This document shows, in pieces, positions 9,501 through 17,328 of a stretch of 64,000 nt of DNA; the stretch's first letter is position 1, and each line of letters begins with the position of its first letter. Below the pieces are notes generated by a model. It was not told where the DNA came from and made no database searches. It was given only the letters and a program-made list of their open reading frames with translations. The stretch lies in the NCBI RefSeq assembly GCF_027460265.1, contig NZ_JAPZBC010000001.1, forward strand, positions 3,619,001 to 3,683,000, read 5' to 3'. The stretch comes from Streptomyces sp. WMMC940 (GTDB taxonomy: Bacteria > Actinomycetota > Actinomycetes > Streptomycetales > Streptomycetaceae). A program made the translations under genes and the position numbers.

Positions 9501-10303
9501 CCGAAGCGCCGGGCGGCGCACCGGGCGAACGGCCCGTGGCGCGGGCACAGTCCGGGCCGCACGACCTGCCGACCCGCCCCGACGCGTCGCAGGGCGGGCG
9601 GTCCCAGCGGCCCGGGGCGCCCGCGCGGGCCGGGACGCCACAGGCACCGCGGTCCCCCGAGTCCTCCAGGTCGGGGCAGTCGGCCCGGCCCGCGGCGTTC
9701 TCCCCGGCGCACCGACCAGTACGGGAGCCGCGCTCCGGAGCCCCGGGGCAGTGCGCGCAGGGCGTGTTCCGCCGCGAGGGACCGGTCTGGCTGCTGGTCT
9801 GGGAGGGCCGCACGGTCCATGTCCCCGACGCCAAGGGCCTGCGCGACCTCGCGGCTCTGCTGGCGGTGCCGGGCACCGATGTCCCGGCCGTCCGGCTCCT
9901 CGCCGCGGGGTCCGGCGAAACCGCCTTCGCCGCGCGGAGTTTCGGCGGTGATCCGGTGCTGGACGAGGAGGCCAGGACCCAGTACCGGCGGCGCCTGGAA
10001 CAGCTCGACGACGCCATAGACCGTGCGACGGCCTCGGGCGACGACGAACGCGCCGCCGCTTACGACCGCGAACGTGCGGCGCTCCTCGACGAACTCCGCA
10101 GCGCCGCCGGGCTGGGCGGACGCAGCCGCCGGCTCGGCGACGAGGCCGAACGGGCCCGGAAGGCGGTCACGGCCCGCATCCGCGACACGCTCCGCAAACT
10201 CGGCGCCACGCACCCGGAATTGGCCGCCCACCTGTGTGCGTCCGTCTCCACGGGATCCGCGTGCGCGTACCGGCCGGGGCAGCAGGTCCGATGGCGGCTC
10301 TGA
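6554..10303 (+). CDS. large STAND/AAA_16-type ATPase with conserved C-terminal domain (putative signalling or regulatory protein)
   Basis: This 1249-residue protein starts MSPALIGREHPVGVL. Walker A is GEAGIGKT at residues 34-41 and Walker B is VVVLDDLHWSD near 160, as in AAA_16 modules of LuxR-family regulators. The middle (about 250-980) is helical and TPR/MalT-like. Two disordered Ala/Pro/Gly/Arg-rich linkers lie near 455-520 and 965-1065. There is no LuxR HTH. The end instead has WLLVWEGRTVHVPDAKGLRDLA, then YRRRLEQLDDAID and GLGGRSRRLGDEAERARKAV, a C-terminal domain I have seen on actinobacterial ATPases and which may be a winged-helix-like output. The ATG at 6554 starts directly at the conserved region. 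It stands alone; its ligand is unknown. Confidence 0.8.
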   Translation: MSPALIGREHPVGVLRAEIGRATDSHGGLVLVTGEAGIGKTTLVTQAAQEARRHGALVLGGSCWDSDSAPGYWPWVQVVRALRRAVGEEEWARVEEAAGGRLTVLLGETSGSRGRPGDAARGGDGPEERFAADGDKEPFAVYDAVTTALVTVSQSRPVVVVLDDLHWSDPASLKLLEFAAQHAWFERLLLVGTYRDVELETPGHPLQQLMLPLASRATTLTLTGLERDEVGVLMAVTAGREPEPALVAEVHRRTGGNPFFVEQTARLWHSGSPVTAVAPGVRVAVRRRLGLLPGPVGALLTTAAVLGRDFHRQVLALVAGAPVAHVDRLLDRAVAARLVTARESGRFTFSHDLVRETLYDALDESEARARHAAVVRALGETAGLPQQVRILPGDLAGHAYLAGDELAPGRRIELLVEAARDAGGRLASEEAVGHYRRALEIAESAAEHATSGASAGAVGHGRSGGRAPAAPPGTAHAERGGSAEAAATAPGGNTPPRTDPLGAGRAAAGDGDRTGRADRPEAGDAGAARALRRRAALVALDLGGELHHSREDAEAWVAFDRAAALAATLDDGELLARVAMTLYSHTALADGPTRTRSTALLRAAYRALTGGGSDPGRPDPDRLPPELIAQELAGLTTTLARRGEDDDALAFSLWARHDSIWGLGTSEERLALTDEMAAVARRTRNRDMEFHATSMRWVTLLELDDPRYLDQLRIARAVAERMGVRRTDLGLAVDRCLVAAFNGRFDEAETHLAQVTDLGHEHPPFTFMALHIVWGLRLLQGRFAQAEEVLERLAPAGHPYPGLLRGITAAEVGDRARTLRAVAELDALPEPFPRIFEPLWIRLRAQAAALSGDEELIASARSALEGYRGHWVVSLYGCDISGPVDLWLGLLDAAAGRWDEAVGELDSAVASADRLSARPWALRARSALVGALRCRASEPDLARVGELEARVAEEAKSLGVEAPFAAPTARASSGWSRPGKPGAEAPGGAPGERPVARAQSGPHDLPTRPDASQGGRSQRPGAPARAGTPQAPRSPESSRSGQSARPAAFSPAHRPVREPRSGAPGQCAQGVFRREGPVWLLVWEGRTVHVPDAKGLRDLAALLAVPGTDVPAVRLLAAGSGETAFAARSFGGDPVLDEEARTQYRRRLEQLDDAIDRATASGDDERAAAYDRERAALLDELRSAAGLGGRSRRLGDEAERARKAVTARIRDTLRKLGATHPELAAHLCASVSTGSACAYRPGQQVRWRL

Positions 10304-10458
10304 GCCGCGCCTCCCCGGCAGACCGTCCACGGCCCGCCCGCCCGTGTCCCATGTCCGGACGGAGCTCGTGTGTCACCGGCGGAAAGCGCTGGGGTCCGGG
10401 CTCCCGGCACCGGCCGGCCGCCGTGCAGCAGCCACCGGCACCGGGCACCGGCTCGGGC

Positions 10459-11313
10459 TCAGCGGCGGTTGTACAGGCGCATGGTGATGGCGCCGAAACC
10501 GACCACGAACAGCGCTGCCCAGCCCAGGGTCCAGGCGATGTCGGCGGTCGGCCAATTGCCCGCCATCAGCTCCCGCACCGCCGTCGCCAGATGGGTGACC
10601 GGGCTGTTGTTGACGAACGCCTGCAGCCAGCCCGGCATCGTCCTCGGCTCGACGAAGACATTGCTCAGGAAGGTCAGCGGGAAGATCACCATCATGCTGA
10701 CGCCCATGACGGACTTCTCCGTGCGCAGCAGCAGCCCGAACATGGTCCAGATCCAGGAGAAGGCGAAGGAGAACAGCAGCAGCAGGGCCACGCCGAGCAG
10801 GACTCCGACCGGTCCGCCCTCCGGCCGATAGCCGATGATCATGCCGACCGTCAGCATCACGGCAGAGGCCATGACATAGCGGACGGCGTCGCCGAGGAGA
10901 TAGCCGACCATCGGCGCGGGACGCCAGATCGGCAGCGTGCGGAAGCGGTCGAAGACGCCCTTGTCGATGTCGGTGTTGAGGGCGACGCCCGTGTACATCG
11001 TGATCATCACGACGCTCATCACCAGGATGCCGGGGAGCAGGAACTGGATGTACGCGTCGACCGACCCGGCCAGCGCCCCTCCGAAGAGGTACGTGTACAT
11101 CAGCACCATCATGATCGGGAACGCCGTGACGTCGAAGAGCTGTTCCGGCACGTGCTTGATCTTGAGCATGGCGCGCCAGCCGAAGGTCACGGAGGCCGCG
11201 AGGGCGCTCGGCCGCGCCGGACGCTCCCCGGCGACGAGCAGGGCCGCCAGGGACTCCGTCTTCGGCGCGGTGAAGGTGAGGTCCTCTGTTTCCCGGGTCA
11301 CTGCGGTGCTCAT
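10459..11313 (-). CDS. ABC-2 type exporter permease (DrrB-like)
   Basis: This 284-residue membrane protein has a cytosolic N-terminus of about 50 residues, then [20 protein letters not shown] and six hydrophobic segments of the ABC2_membrane family. It resembles daunorubicin-resistance DrrB and lipid or drug exporters. Its ATG overlaps the stop of the ATPase gene (ATGA), so ATPase and permease are made together and form one transporter. The substrate is unknown; no antibiotic biosynthesis gene is near, so a general efflux role is as likely as self-resistance. It converges with the large ATPase gene at 10303. Confidence 0.88.
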   Translation of the reverse strand: MSTAVTRETEDLTFTAPKTESLAALLVAGERPARPSALAASVTFGWRAMLKIKHVPEQLFDVTAFPIMMVLMYTYLFGGALAGSVDAYIQFLLPGILVMSVVMITMYTGVALNTDIDKGVFDRFRTLPIWRPAPMVGYLLGDAVRYVMASAVMLTVGMIIGYRPEGGPVGVLLGVALLLLFSFAFSWIWTMFGLLLRTEKSVMGVSMMVIFPLTFLSNVFVEPRTMPGWLQAFVNNSPVTHLATAVRELMAGNWPTADIAWTLGWAALFVVGFGAITMRLYNRR

Positions 11314-12296
11314 GCGACGGCTTCCTTCTCGGTGACGGGCTTGCGGTCGGTGAGGGCGAGGAAGACCTCGTCCAGGCTGGGCTGGCCCAGCGCGAAGTTG
11401 TCGACGGTGATCCCCTCGCGGGCCAGTTCGGCCAGGGCTCGGGCGGCCTGCTCCGCCGCGCCGAGCTCCGTGCCGTGGCCGTTGACCCGGGCCGTCAGGG
11501 CTACGGGGTCGGTCTCGAGCTGGACCGAGGCGTTCAGCGCGACGGTCAGGACGCGCTCGGCGTCCGGGCGCCGGTCGGCGTCGCGCAGCCGCACATGAAC
11601 GGCTCCGGCGCCGACGGACGCCTTCAGTTCCCCCTTGGTGCCCTCGGCGACCACCCGGCCGTGGTCGATGACGGCGACCCGGGAGGCCAGTTGGTCGGCC
11701 TCGTCCAGGTACTGCGTGGTGAGCAGGACGGTCGTGCCCTGGGCGACGACGGCCCGCACGATGTCCCAGACCTGGTTGCGGCTGCGCGGGTCGAGACCGG
11801 TGGTCGGCTCGTCCAGGAACAGCAGGTCCGGCGTGTTGAGGATGGACGCGGCGATGTCGATGCGGCGCCGCATTCCGCCCGAGTACTTCTTCACCTGGCG
11901 GCCGGCGGCTTCCGTCAGCCCGAACGCTTCGAGCAGCTGCCCCGCCCGTTCGCGGGACGCCCGCTTCCCGTGGCCGAGGAGCCGGCCCAGCAGGATCAGG
12001 TTCTCCGTGCCGGTCAGGTCCTCGTCCACCGAGGCGTACTGCCCGGTGAGGCTGACCCTGCCGCGCACCGTGTCGGCGTCCTTCAGCACGTCGCTGCCGA
12101 AGACCAGCGCCTCGCCGCCGTCCGGCCTGAGGAGGGTGGCCAGCATCTTCACCGTGGTCGTCTTGCCGGCGCCGTTCGGCCCCAGGAGGCCGTAGACGGT
12201 GCCGGCGGGCACACGGAGATCGACGCCGTCGACGGCCCGGTTGTCGCCGAACACCTTCACCAGGCCGTTCGTCTCAATGGCCAGATCTGTACTCAT
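11310..12296 (-). CDS. ABC exporter ATP-binding protein (DrrA-like)
   Basis: This 328-residue ATPase starts [19 protein letters not shown]. Walker A is GPNGAGKT at residues 39-46, the signature is YSGGMRRR near 140, and Walker B is [12 protein letters not shown] near 160 followed by the H-loop region [11 protein letters not shown]. The C-terminal 90 residues ([11 protein letters not shown] ... LDEVFLALT) form the DUF4162-like extension common in drug exporters. The start at 12296 has a GAAGGAA ribosome site; the frame is open further upstream, but that part is low-complexity Pro/Arg. It overlaps the permease gene by four bases and powers it. Confidence 0.9.
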   Translation of the reverse strand: MSTDLAIETNGLVKVFGDNRAVDGVDLRVPAGTVYGLLGPNGAGKTTTVKMLATLLRPDGGEALVFGSDVLKDADTVRGRVSLTGQYASVDEDLTGTENLILLGRLLGHGKRASRERAGQLLEAFGLTEAAGRQVKKYSGGMRRRIDIAASILNTPDLLFLDEPTTGLDPRSRNQVWDIVRAVVAQGTTVLLTTQYLDEADQLASRVAVIDHGRVVAEGTKGELKASVGAGAVHVRLRDADRRPDAERVLTVALNASVQLETDPVALTARVNGHGTELGAAEQAARALAELAREGITVDNFALGQPSLDEVFLALTDRKPVTEKEAVA

Positions 12297-12444
12297 CGTC
12301 GAGTTCCTTCGGTTCCTTCGCTGTGGCGGTCGCGGTCTGGGGCCGCGGATTGGTCGTAATGGCGGGACGGCAGGGACGGTCGGGAGGCAGGGACGGTCGA
12401 TTCGGTGAGCGTTCGGGTCGGTGGGTCGTGGTCCGGTTGGGGGC

Positions 12445-13011
12445 TCAGGAGATGTACGGCCGGGTGGCACGCGCGTCGCGGAGCGCGAGGCCCCACCAGG
12501 CGAGCTGGTCGAGCATCGGTCCCACGGACCTGTCCTGGTCCGGCTCGAACAGGTCGTCCAGGAGGTTCAGACCGACGCCGTTGCGCAAACTCACCGCATG
12601 CAGCTCGGTGAAAACGGAACGCAGCTGCTCGACCGCGTACAGTCCGCGCGAACCGTGGCCGTAGCTCACGAAGGCGACCGGCTTGGCCCGCCACTCGTCG
12701 TACGCGTAGTCGATGGCCTGCTTCAGCGAAGCCGGGAACGAGCGGTTGTACTCCGGCGTGACGACGACGAACGCGTCGGCGCGTGCGACCTCGTCGGTGA
12801 ACTCCCTGATCCCGGTGGTGGCCCGGTCCGGGTAGTGGGCCGGGAAGTCGTAGTCGATCAGGTCGACGACGGAGAGCTCCAGATCGTCTCGCGGGGCCGC
12901 CCGCTCGGCGAACCACCGTCCCACGGCCTCACCGACCCGGCCCTCGCGCGTACTTCCGATGATGACGGCGACGCGCAGCGGTGCCTCCGGCTCCGGGTCG
13001 CGAGGCTGCAT
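12445..13011 (-). CDS. NAD(P)H-dependent FMN reductase family protein
   Basis: This 188-residue flavodoxin-fold protein has the FMN-binding loop [17 protein letters not shown] near residue 14, [20 protein letters not shown] near residue 80, and [18 protein letters not shown] near 108. This is the NADPH-dependent FMN reductase / chromate-quinone reductase family. The ATG at 13011 has a GGGGAGG site eight bases upstream. An upstream in-frame ATG at 13242 would add an Asp-Gln/Arg repetitive stretch with no ribosome site, so I reject it. The gene follows the same strand as the exporter but is separated from it by about 150 bases. The physiological acceptor is unknown. Confidence 0.87.
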   Translation of the reverse strand: MQPRDPEPEAPLRVAVIIGSTREGRVGEAVGRWFAERAAPRDDLELSVVDLIDYDFPAHYPDRATTGIREFTDEVARADAFVVVTPEYNRSFPASLKQAIDYAYDEWRAKPVAFVSYGHGSRGLYAVEQLRSVFTELHAVSLRNGVGLNLLDDLFEPDQDRSVGPMLDQLAWWGLALRDARATRPYIS

Positions 13012-13139
13012 GTCGCGAGCCTCCCCGCCCTCCGCTTCCCGGTGCTCCCCACCCCGGTGCCGGGTCTCCGGAGCCCGGCCGTTGCGTCCGCCGAGGTCCC
13101 CACCGCCCTGGCCCCGATCCCGGTCCCGGTGCTCGCGCC

Positions 13140-13180
13140 GGTCCTGGTGCCGGTCCTGGTCCTGGTCCTGGTCCTGGTCG
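13140..13180. repeat. CCTGGT hexanucleotide microsatellite
   Basis: At least four perfect CCTGGT units in a row, flanked by degenerate copies (CCGGTC, CCGGTG), lie about 130-170 bases upstream of the FMN reductase start. Such runs are prone to slippage. Confidence 0.7.
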
Positions 13181-13254
13181 TGCACGAGGCGCCTCCTCCC
13201 GTCTCCCCGGGGCCCCGGCCGTCCTCCCCGGTCCCACCCCATGGGCGCGAGAAC

Positions 13255-13297
13255 GCGGGGCGCGGCCGCCAGATCGGATCTGGCGGCCGCGCCCCGC
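13255..13297 (-). terminator. long hairpin terminator, 21-base arms
   Basis: Two perfectly complementary 21-base arms flank a single base, giving a cruciform-capable palindrome with core AGATC-G-GATCT. It lies 25 bases past the stop of the membrane protein gene ending at 13322, so it probably terminates that transcript. There is no U tract, as is usual in Streptomyces. Confidence 0.75.
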
Positions 13298-13321
13298 GAG
13301 GTGCCCCAGGACGAGGGGAGA

Positions 13322-13699
13322 TCAGTCCTCGTGCACGTAGAAGGTGTAGAACATCACGCAGAACGTGGCCGCCGCGATGATCACGGACAGGACGACCGAC
13401 GTGAGGATGCTGTCGCCGGACAGGCTGTTGAGGTAGCCGACCGAGCAGCCGACGAGCGCCGCGTACGCCACCGCGCGCAGCTCCCGCGGAAGGCTGTGCT
13501 GGTAGCGGCCCAGCGCGTAGCAGAGCCCGGCGATCGCCAGGCAGGAGATCAGCCCGATCGCGAACTGTGCGCCCGCGGACTCTCCGGACATGCGGGCGAT
13601 GAAGGACGTGTAGAGGCCGTAGATCACGCCGATCACGGCCGGCAACACGATGCCGAGGGTGGTGCCGTGGTGCCGCTCGGGCACCGCCGCGTGGACCAT
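13322..13699 (-). CDS. four-helix integral membrane protein of unknown function
   Basis: This 125-residue protein starts MVHAAVPERHHGTTLG. It has four hydrophobic segments (about residues 13-33, 42-62, 73-90 and 97-120) with short loops and ends FYTFYVHED. A GAAGGAG ribosome site precedes the ATG at 13699. The frame is open much further upstream but without coding character. I do not recognise a characterised family. The flanking hairpin at 13255-13297 suggests a monocistronic transcript. Confidence 0.78.
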   Translation of the reverse strand: MVHAAVPERHHGTTLGIVLPAVIGVIYGLYTSFIARMSGESAGAQFAIGLISCLAIAGLCYALGRYQHSLPRELRAVAYAALVGCSVGYLNSLSGDSILTSVVLSVIIAAATFCVMFYTFYVHED

Positions 13700-14054
13700 G
13701 GCAGGGCTCCTTCCGCTGCCCCCGATTCCCCTTCCCACCAGCGCACACCCGGCCGGCGGGTGCGGCAAGTGGATCAGGCGGGAGCGCGGCGGACCCGGGA
13801 CCGGGCACGGATCAGGCGGGAGCCCCGGAGGACCCGCGACCCGGGACCGGGCGGCGGCACGGCGCCGCCCCGGGCGAACAGGCGGGGACGGACCGGGCGG
13901 CCGTCCGGGCGACCACGTGCCCGTCCCCGGGCGGGCGTCCCGGCCCCGGCGCCGCACGGCGCGGGGCACCCCGCCCGGTTCCGCCGCCCGCGTGCGTACC
14001 GCGAACGGCTCAACAGAAATGTCCGCGATCGACCGTGCGGCCCATGCTGACGCC
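13700..14054. other. 355-base divergent promoter interval with direct repeats
   Basis: No gene is supported. It separates two divergent membrane-protein genes. It holds a 15-base direct repeat GGATCAGGCGGGAGC at 13771 and 13809 and a 14-base repeat ACCCGGGACCGGGC at about 13793 and 13839. Just before 14055 the composition becomes less GC-rich (CTCAACAGAAATG), where a promoter or an alternative start codon (about 14020) may lie. Confidence 0.6.
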
Positions 14055-14477
14055 ATGAGCCAACACACTGCACGGAGCACGCCCGGAGCGGGTCCGGACG
14101 CCGGCTGGGCGGCGGGGGGCACGCTCTTCGCCGGCGTCCTGATGATGGTCACGGGCATCATCAGCATCTTCGAGGGGATCGCCGGGATCGTCGAGGACGA
14201 GGTCTACGCCCGGGTCGGCAGCTACGTCTTCTCGTGGGACCTCACCGCCTGGGGCTGGGTCCATCTGGTCCTCGGGATCCTGGTGGCGGTCACCGGCTGG
14301 GGGATCCTCAAGAACATGGAGTGGTCGCGCTATCTGGGCGTCGCCCTGGCGTCGCTGAACATCATCGTCCAGTTCCTGTTCCTGCCCTACCAGCCGGTGT
14401 GGGCGATCTTCTCGATGGCCGTCTCGGTGTTCATCATCTGGGCGCTGGTGACCACGGAGTCGCGCACCGCGGCCTGA
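14055..14477 (+). CDS. DUF7144 family membrane protein
   Basis: This 140-residue protein has an N-terminal cytosolic tail (MSQHTARSTPG) and four membrane helices: GGTLFAGVLMMVTGIISIFEG, WGWVHLVLGILVAVTGWGIL, YLGVALASLNIIVQFLFLP and WAIFSMAVSVFIIWALVT. This is the short four-helix family now called DUF7144, common in actinobacteria and of unknown function. The ATG at 14055 is chosen to match the usual family N-terminus. An in-frame ATG about 36 bases upstream is possible. Neither has a clear ribosome site. Confidence 0.75.
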   Translation: MSQHTARSTPGAGPDAGWAAGGTLFAGVLMMVTGIISIFEGIAGIVEDEVYARVGSYVFSWDLTAWGWVHLVLGILVAVTGWGILKNMEWSRYLGVALASLNIIVQFLFLPYQPVWAIFSMAVSVFIIWALVTTESRTAA

Positions 14478-14813
14478 CCGGGCGATCCGTCCGTGGGCGG
14501 CTCTCCTCTGCACGAGCCCCCGCAAGGACTGCGGAGTCCGGCTTCCCGCACCGCGCACCGGGGGCCTGTCGTGCCCCGGTGGCGCTCGCCGGCCGCCGGG
14601 CGGGCACGGTACGAACACGCCGAGGGGGCTCGAACGCTCCGAGAGCCCCCTCGGCGTCCCCCCGCGTGTCCGCGCCCGGGGCACGGGCGCTTCCGCGGAC
14701 CGGCCGGCGGTCAGGAGCCGGTGCGCGAGGGCGAGCCGGGGCGTGGTGGCCCGCTGGGTGCCCTGCTCCAGCCGGTCGTGGGCCGTCCACTGCCCGGGAG
14801 TCCCGCCCGGCTC
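14478..14813. other. 336-base convergent intergenic interval
   Basis: This lies between the 3' ends of the DUF7144 gene and the MBL hydrolase gene. Apart from the terminator hairpin at 14617-14657 I see nothing in it. The remainder is GC-rich without a ribosome site or conserved-looking frame. Confidence 0.6.
14617..14657. terminator. bidirectional terminator hairpin
   Basis: Perfect 15-base arms (ACGCCGAGGGGGCTC and its complement) flank an 11-base loop, midway between two convergent genes. It can serve both transcripts. Confidence 0.78.
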
Positions 14814-15641
14814 TCAGCCTCCGTTCGCCATCAGCTCGAACTCGAACGGGTCGTGCGACGAGAAGATCCGCACGAGACGTGGATGGGCCCGGCGCAGCCG
14901 CATCAGCCGCTCCAACTGGCCCAGGCGCATCTCGTGGTCGTCGGCGACGAGCCGCTGGTGCAGCGCGAGCGGCCGGGGGCAGCGCGGTCGACGCAGGTCG
15001 ATCTCGCCGTGGAAGAAATAGGCGTCGCCCGCGTGCAGCAGCCAGCGGTCCGGCTCCTGGACCGCCACCGCGCTGTGGCCGCGGGTGTGACCGGGCAGCG
15101 GCACCAGCAGGATGTCGGGGGCGCGCAGCACCCGGGAGGCCGAAAAGCCCATCCAGTCCGAGTCGGCGTGGTCGTGGACGACCCAGTCGACGCCGTGCGC
15201 CCACTGGGCGGGCAGGTAGCGGTTCGCCTCGAGGCGGGTGTCGCGCCGCATGGCCGCGCGGTACTCGTCGGCCATCACGTGGACCCGGGCGTGCGGGAAG
15301 TCCGCGAGGCCGCCGGCATGGTCCAGGTCGAGATGGGTGATAACGATGTCCTTCACGTCGTACGGGTCGTAGCCCAGCGCCCGGACCTGGTGGACGGCCG
15401 TGCGCGACAGGTCCAGCTCCGGCCGCATCGTGCGGCGGAAGAGAGTGCCGAGCCGCCGGGGATCGGAGACCTCCGCGGCGCCGAGGCCGGTGTCGACGAG
15501 GACGAGCCCGCTCCCGGTCGCGATCAGGAGGCAGTGCGCCACGAGCGGGCCACCGCCCAGGGGGCGCATCGGCGCGCAGTCGAGGTGGTGGATGGTGATG
15601 GCCGAGCGCCGCTGACGGGTCGGGGTCGTACGCACAGACAT
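14814..15641 (-). CDS. MBL-fold metallo-hydrolase
   Basis: This 275-residue metallo-beta-lactamase-fold protein starts MSVRTTPTRQRRSAITIHH. The metal motif is ITHLDLDHAGG near residue 98, that is H-x-D-x-D-H where the second His of HxHxDH is Asp. Further ligands are PLPGHTRGH (about 190), LLHAGDAYF (about 210) and the final SSHDPFEFE His (about 264). It resembles lactonase-like MBL enzymes, but the substrate is unknown. AGGAGG precedes the ATG at 15641. It is divergent from a TetR regulator with twin operators in the shared interval, so it is probably that regulator's target. Confidence 0.86.
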   Translation of the reverse strand: MSVRTTPTRQRRSAITIHHLDCAPMRPLGGGPLVAHCLLIATGSGLVLVDTGLGAAEVSDPRRLGTLFRRTMRPELDLSRTAVHQVRALGYDPYDVKDIVITHLDLDHAGGLADFPHARVHVMADEYRAAMRRDTRLEANRYLPAQWAHGVDWVVHDHADSDWMGFSASRVLRAPDILLVPLPGHTRGHSAVAVQEPDRWLLHAGDAYFFHGEIDLRRPRCPRPLALHQRLVADDHEMRLGQLERLMRLRRAHPRLVRIFSSHDPFEFELMANGG

Positions 15642-15830
15642 CTGTGCCTCCTGCTCACAGGGGGATACCCGGCGCGAGGCGGCCGGGCTGGGAGAGGATG
15701 GTGGCTGTGCTGTTGTGCTCGGCGGACCGTTCGCTCGTGGCTCCGGTCCCGGAAGGCGCTCATACGGACGGCCGCGTCGTGCGCGGCCGTTCCGTCTTGC
15801 ATCTCGCCCTGCCTCCACAGCAGTTGCGCC

Positions 15831-15845
15831 ACTTACACCGTAAGT
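15831..15845. promoter_or_regulatory. operator 1 of a putative TetR-controlled divergent promoter
   Basis: A perfect inverted repeat ACTTAC-ACC-GTAAGT lies between the MBL hydrolase and tetR genes. It matches the site at 15864-15878 in both arms. Two identical 15-base palindromes next to a TetR gene are strong evidence for its binding sites. Confidence 0.75.
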
Positions 15846-15863
15846 ACGAGACAGGAGCGAAGC

Positions 15864-15878
15864 ACTTACGCTGTAAGT
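15864..15878. promoter_or_regulatory. operator 2 of a putative TetR-controlled divergent promoter
   Basis: A second perfect inverted repeat ACTTAC-GCT-GTAAGT is centred 33 bases (about three helical turns) from the first and 47 bases upstream of the tetR start. The spacing would put two dimers on the same face of the DNA. Confidence 0.75.
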
Positions 15879-15924
15879 CGTCAAGCGTTACCGCACGTAG
15901 CCACCCGAAAGAGGAGCCTCGTCC

Positions 15925-16611
15925 ATGGCCCGAGGAGCACGACCTGAAGTCCCCGGCCCTCGCGAGCCGTTGAGTCGGGACCGGATCGTCGGGGCGGCAC
16001 TGGTGATCATCGACGAGGAGGGCGTGGAGGCGCTGTCCATGCGCCGTATCGCGGCCCGCCTCGGCGTCCAGGCCATGTCCCTCTACAACCATGTGCGGAG
16101 CAAGGACGACATCCTGGACGGGGTGACCGATTTCATCACCACCGACATGCGGATGCCGCGCCGGGTGACGGGTGGCTGGGAGGAGGGCATCCGCGACATC
16201 GCGTACGGCTTCCGCAGGGCGTCCCTGCGGCACCCGCGGGCCTGCGAACTGGTGCTGATGCGGCAGTTGTCCACCCCCACCGCGCTCGCGCCGGTGGACA
16301 CGATGATCGCGATGATGCTCGACCACGGCTTCGACGCGGAGATCGCGGTGCACGTGCTGCGGCTGTTCATCTCCTTCCAGGTCGGCACCCTCCTGCAGGA
16401 GGTCCGCAGCGCACCGGGATCGGGCCGCGAGGGCCGGGGTCCGGACGAGAGACTGGCCACCCGCACCGCCTACTTCGCGGGCTCCGGCTTCCCCGCCGTC
16501 GCGAAGGTCGCACCGATCCTGGCCGTGAACGACCACGAGGCCGAGTTCGCCTTCGGCGTCGAACTGCTCATCTCGGCACTGCGCGGACTGGCTCCGGTGG
16601 CGCAGGACTGA
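15925..16611 (+). CDS. TetR family transcriptional regulator
   Basis: This 228-residue regulator carries an N-terminal HTH at about residues 15-62, with ALVIIDEEGVEALSMRRIAARLGV followed by the recognition helix AMSLYNHVRSKDDIL. The C-terminal part fits the TetR_C tetracycline-repressor-like ligand domain. GAGGAG precedes the ATG at 15925. Two identical palindromes lie 47-94 bases upstream, so it probably represses itself and the divergent MBL hydrolase. The inducer is unknown; a substrate or product of the hydrolase is a reasonable guess. Confidence 0.9.
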   Translation: MARGARPEVPGPREPLSRDRIVGAALVIIDEEGVEALSMRRIAARLGVQAMSLYNHVRSKDDILDGVTDFITTDMRMPRRVTGGWEEGIRDIAYGFRRASLRHPRACELVLMRQLSTPTALAPVDTMIAMMLDHGFDAEIAVHVLRLFISFQVGTLLQEVRSAPGSGREGRGPDERLATRTAYFAGSGFPAVAKVAPILAVNDHEAEFAFGVELLISALRGLAPVAQD

Positions 16612-16760
16612 CACGGCCGGCCGGCGCCGCGGGGCCACGGCCCGCCCACCCGTCCCAAGGCTCGGCGGGCCCCGCGCGGGCGCAGGCTGGAGCAGCGGTC
16701 CGGTCTCCGCACCGGTCCACCGAGTGGCCGAACCCTGGCCGGGGGCGCACCCTGGTGCGT

Positions 16761-17219
16761 ATGAGATCGAGCCATGGCACACGGAACGCCGTCATGGCCG
16801 CCGCGGCCGCCGTCGCGCTCGCGGCCGGGATGACCGGCTGTGCGAACGACAGTGGCGAGACGCCGAAGTCGGTGGCGTCCAAGGCGGGTGAGGCCGTCGA
16901 GTCGGCAACTGCGGCAGCGGCCTCCGAGATGGCGAAGATCAAAGGCGGTCTGAACGCGAAGGCCGACGTGAAGGCCGGGCCCACGGAGGCCGTGAACAAC
17001 CGCCTTTCCAACGAGATCACCGCGACGAACCCCACCGACGCGGCCGCCGACTACACGGTCCTGGTCAACTGGAAGGACAGCAGCGGGAATCTGCTGGACG
17101 CGACCGTCGTGTCGATCGACGCGGTTCCGCCCGGCGGCACGAAGTCGGCGACGGCGCAGACCCATCGGGACCTGTCCGGTACGCCGCCGGCCGAGATCGG
17201 GCAGGCGCTACGGCACTGA
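16761..17219 (+). CDS. putative small lipoprotein / secreted protein
   Basis: This 152-residue protein has a basic N-terminus (MRSSHGTRN), a hydrophobic stretch AVMAAAAAVALAAG and a lipobox-like MTGC at about residues 24-27, so it is probably lipid-anchored outside the membrane. An Ala/Lys-rich helix follows (SVASKAGEAVESATAAAASEM). From about residue 70 there is a beta-rich domain (NRLSNEITATNPTDAAADYTVLVNW) that looks like the FxLYD-type immunoglobulin-like fold. An in-frame GTG at 16755 is an alternative start, and ribosome sites are poor. Function is unknown. Confidence 0.72.
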   Translation: MRSSHGTRNAVMAAAAAVALAAGMTGCANDSGETPKSVASKAGEAVESATAAAASEMAKIKGGLNAKADVKAGPTEAVNNRLSNEITATNPTDAAADYTVLVNWKDSSGNLLDATVVSIDAVPPGGTKSATAQTHRDLSGTPPAEIGQALRH

Positions 17220-17328
17220 GGGGCCGGCACGGCGGCCCCGCCACGAGCCCGGCCCCCGTGGGCCGACCGGGCGGGCGGGCCGCCGGTCCCGTGCCGAACT
17301 CTGCCGGGCCGTGGGCCGTTGGCCGGTC

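Larger units (their letters stand above)
13012..13321. other. 310-base gene-free interval with hexanucleotide repeat and palindrome
   Basis: No gene is supported. The interval holds a run of CCTGGT hexanucleotides at about 13140-13180 and a 43-base near-perfect palindrome at 13255-13297. Both strands are open across the hexamer run only because the repeat encodes Asp-Gln or Leu-Val repeats. The ribosome site of the FMN reductase lies at its left end. Confidence 0.65.

Noticed and set aside
7196..10330. Open frame of over 1000 codons antisense to the large ATPase
   Set aside because: Composition artefact; the plus-strand protein has Walker motifs and conserved segments.
13012..13242. N-terminal extension of the FMN reductase encoding an Asp-Gln/Arg repeat
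   Set aside because: The extension is a translated CCTGGT microsatellite with no ribosome site. The start at 13011 has a strong one and matches the family's N-terminus.
15644..15924. Plus-strand open frame upstream of tetR
   Set aside because: It runs through the two operators and the tetR ribosome site, and its translation has no coding character.
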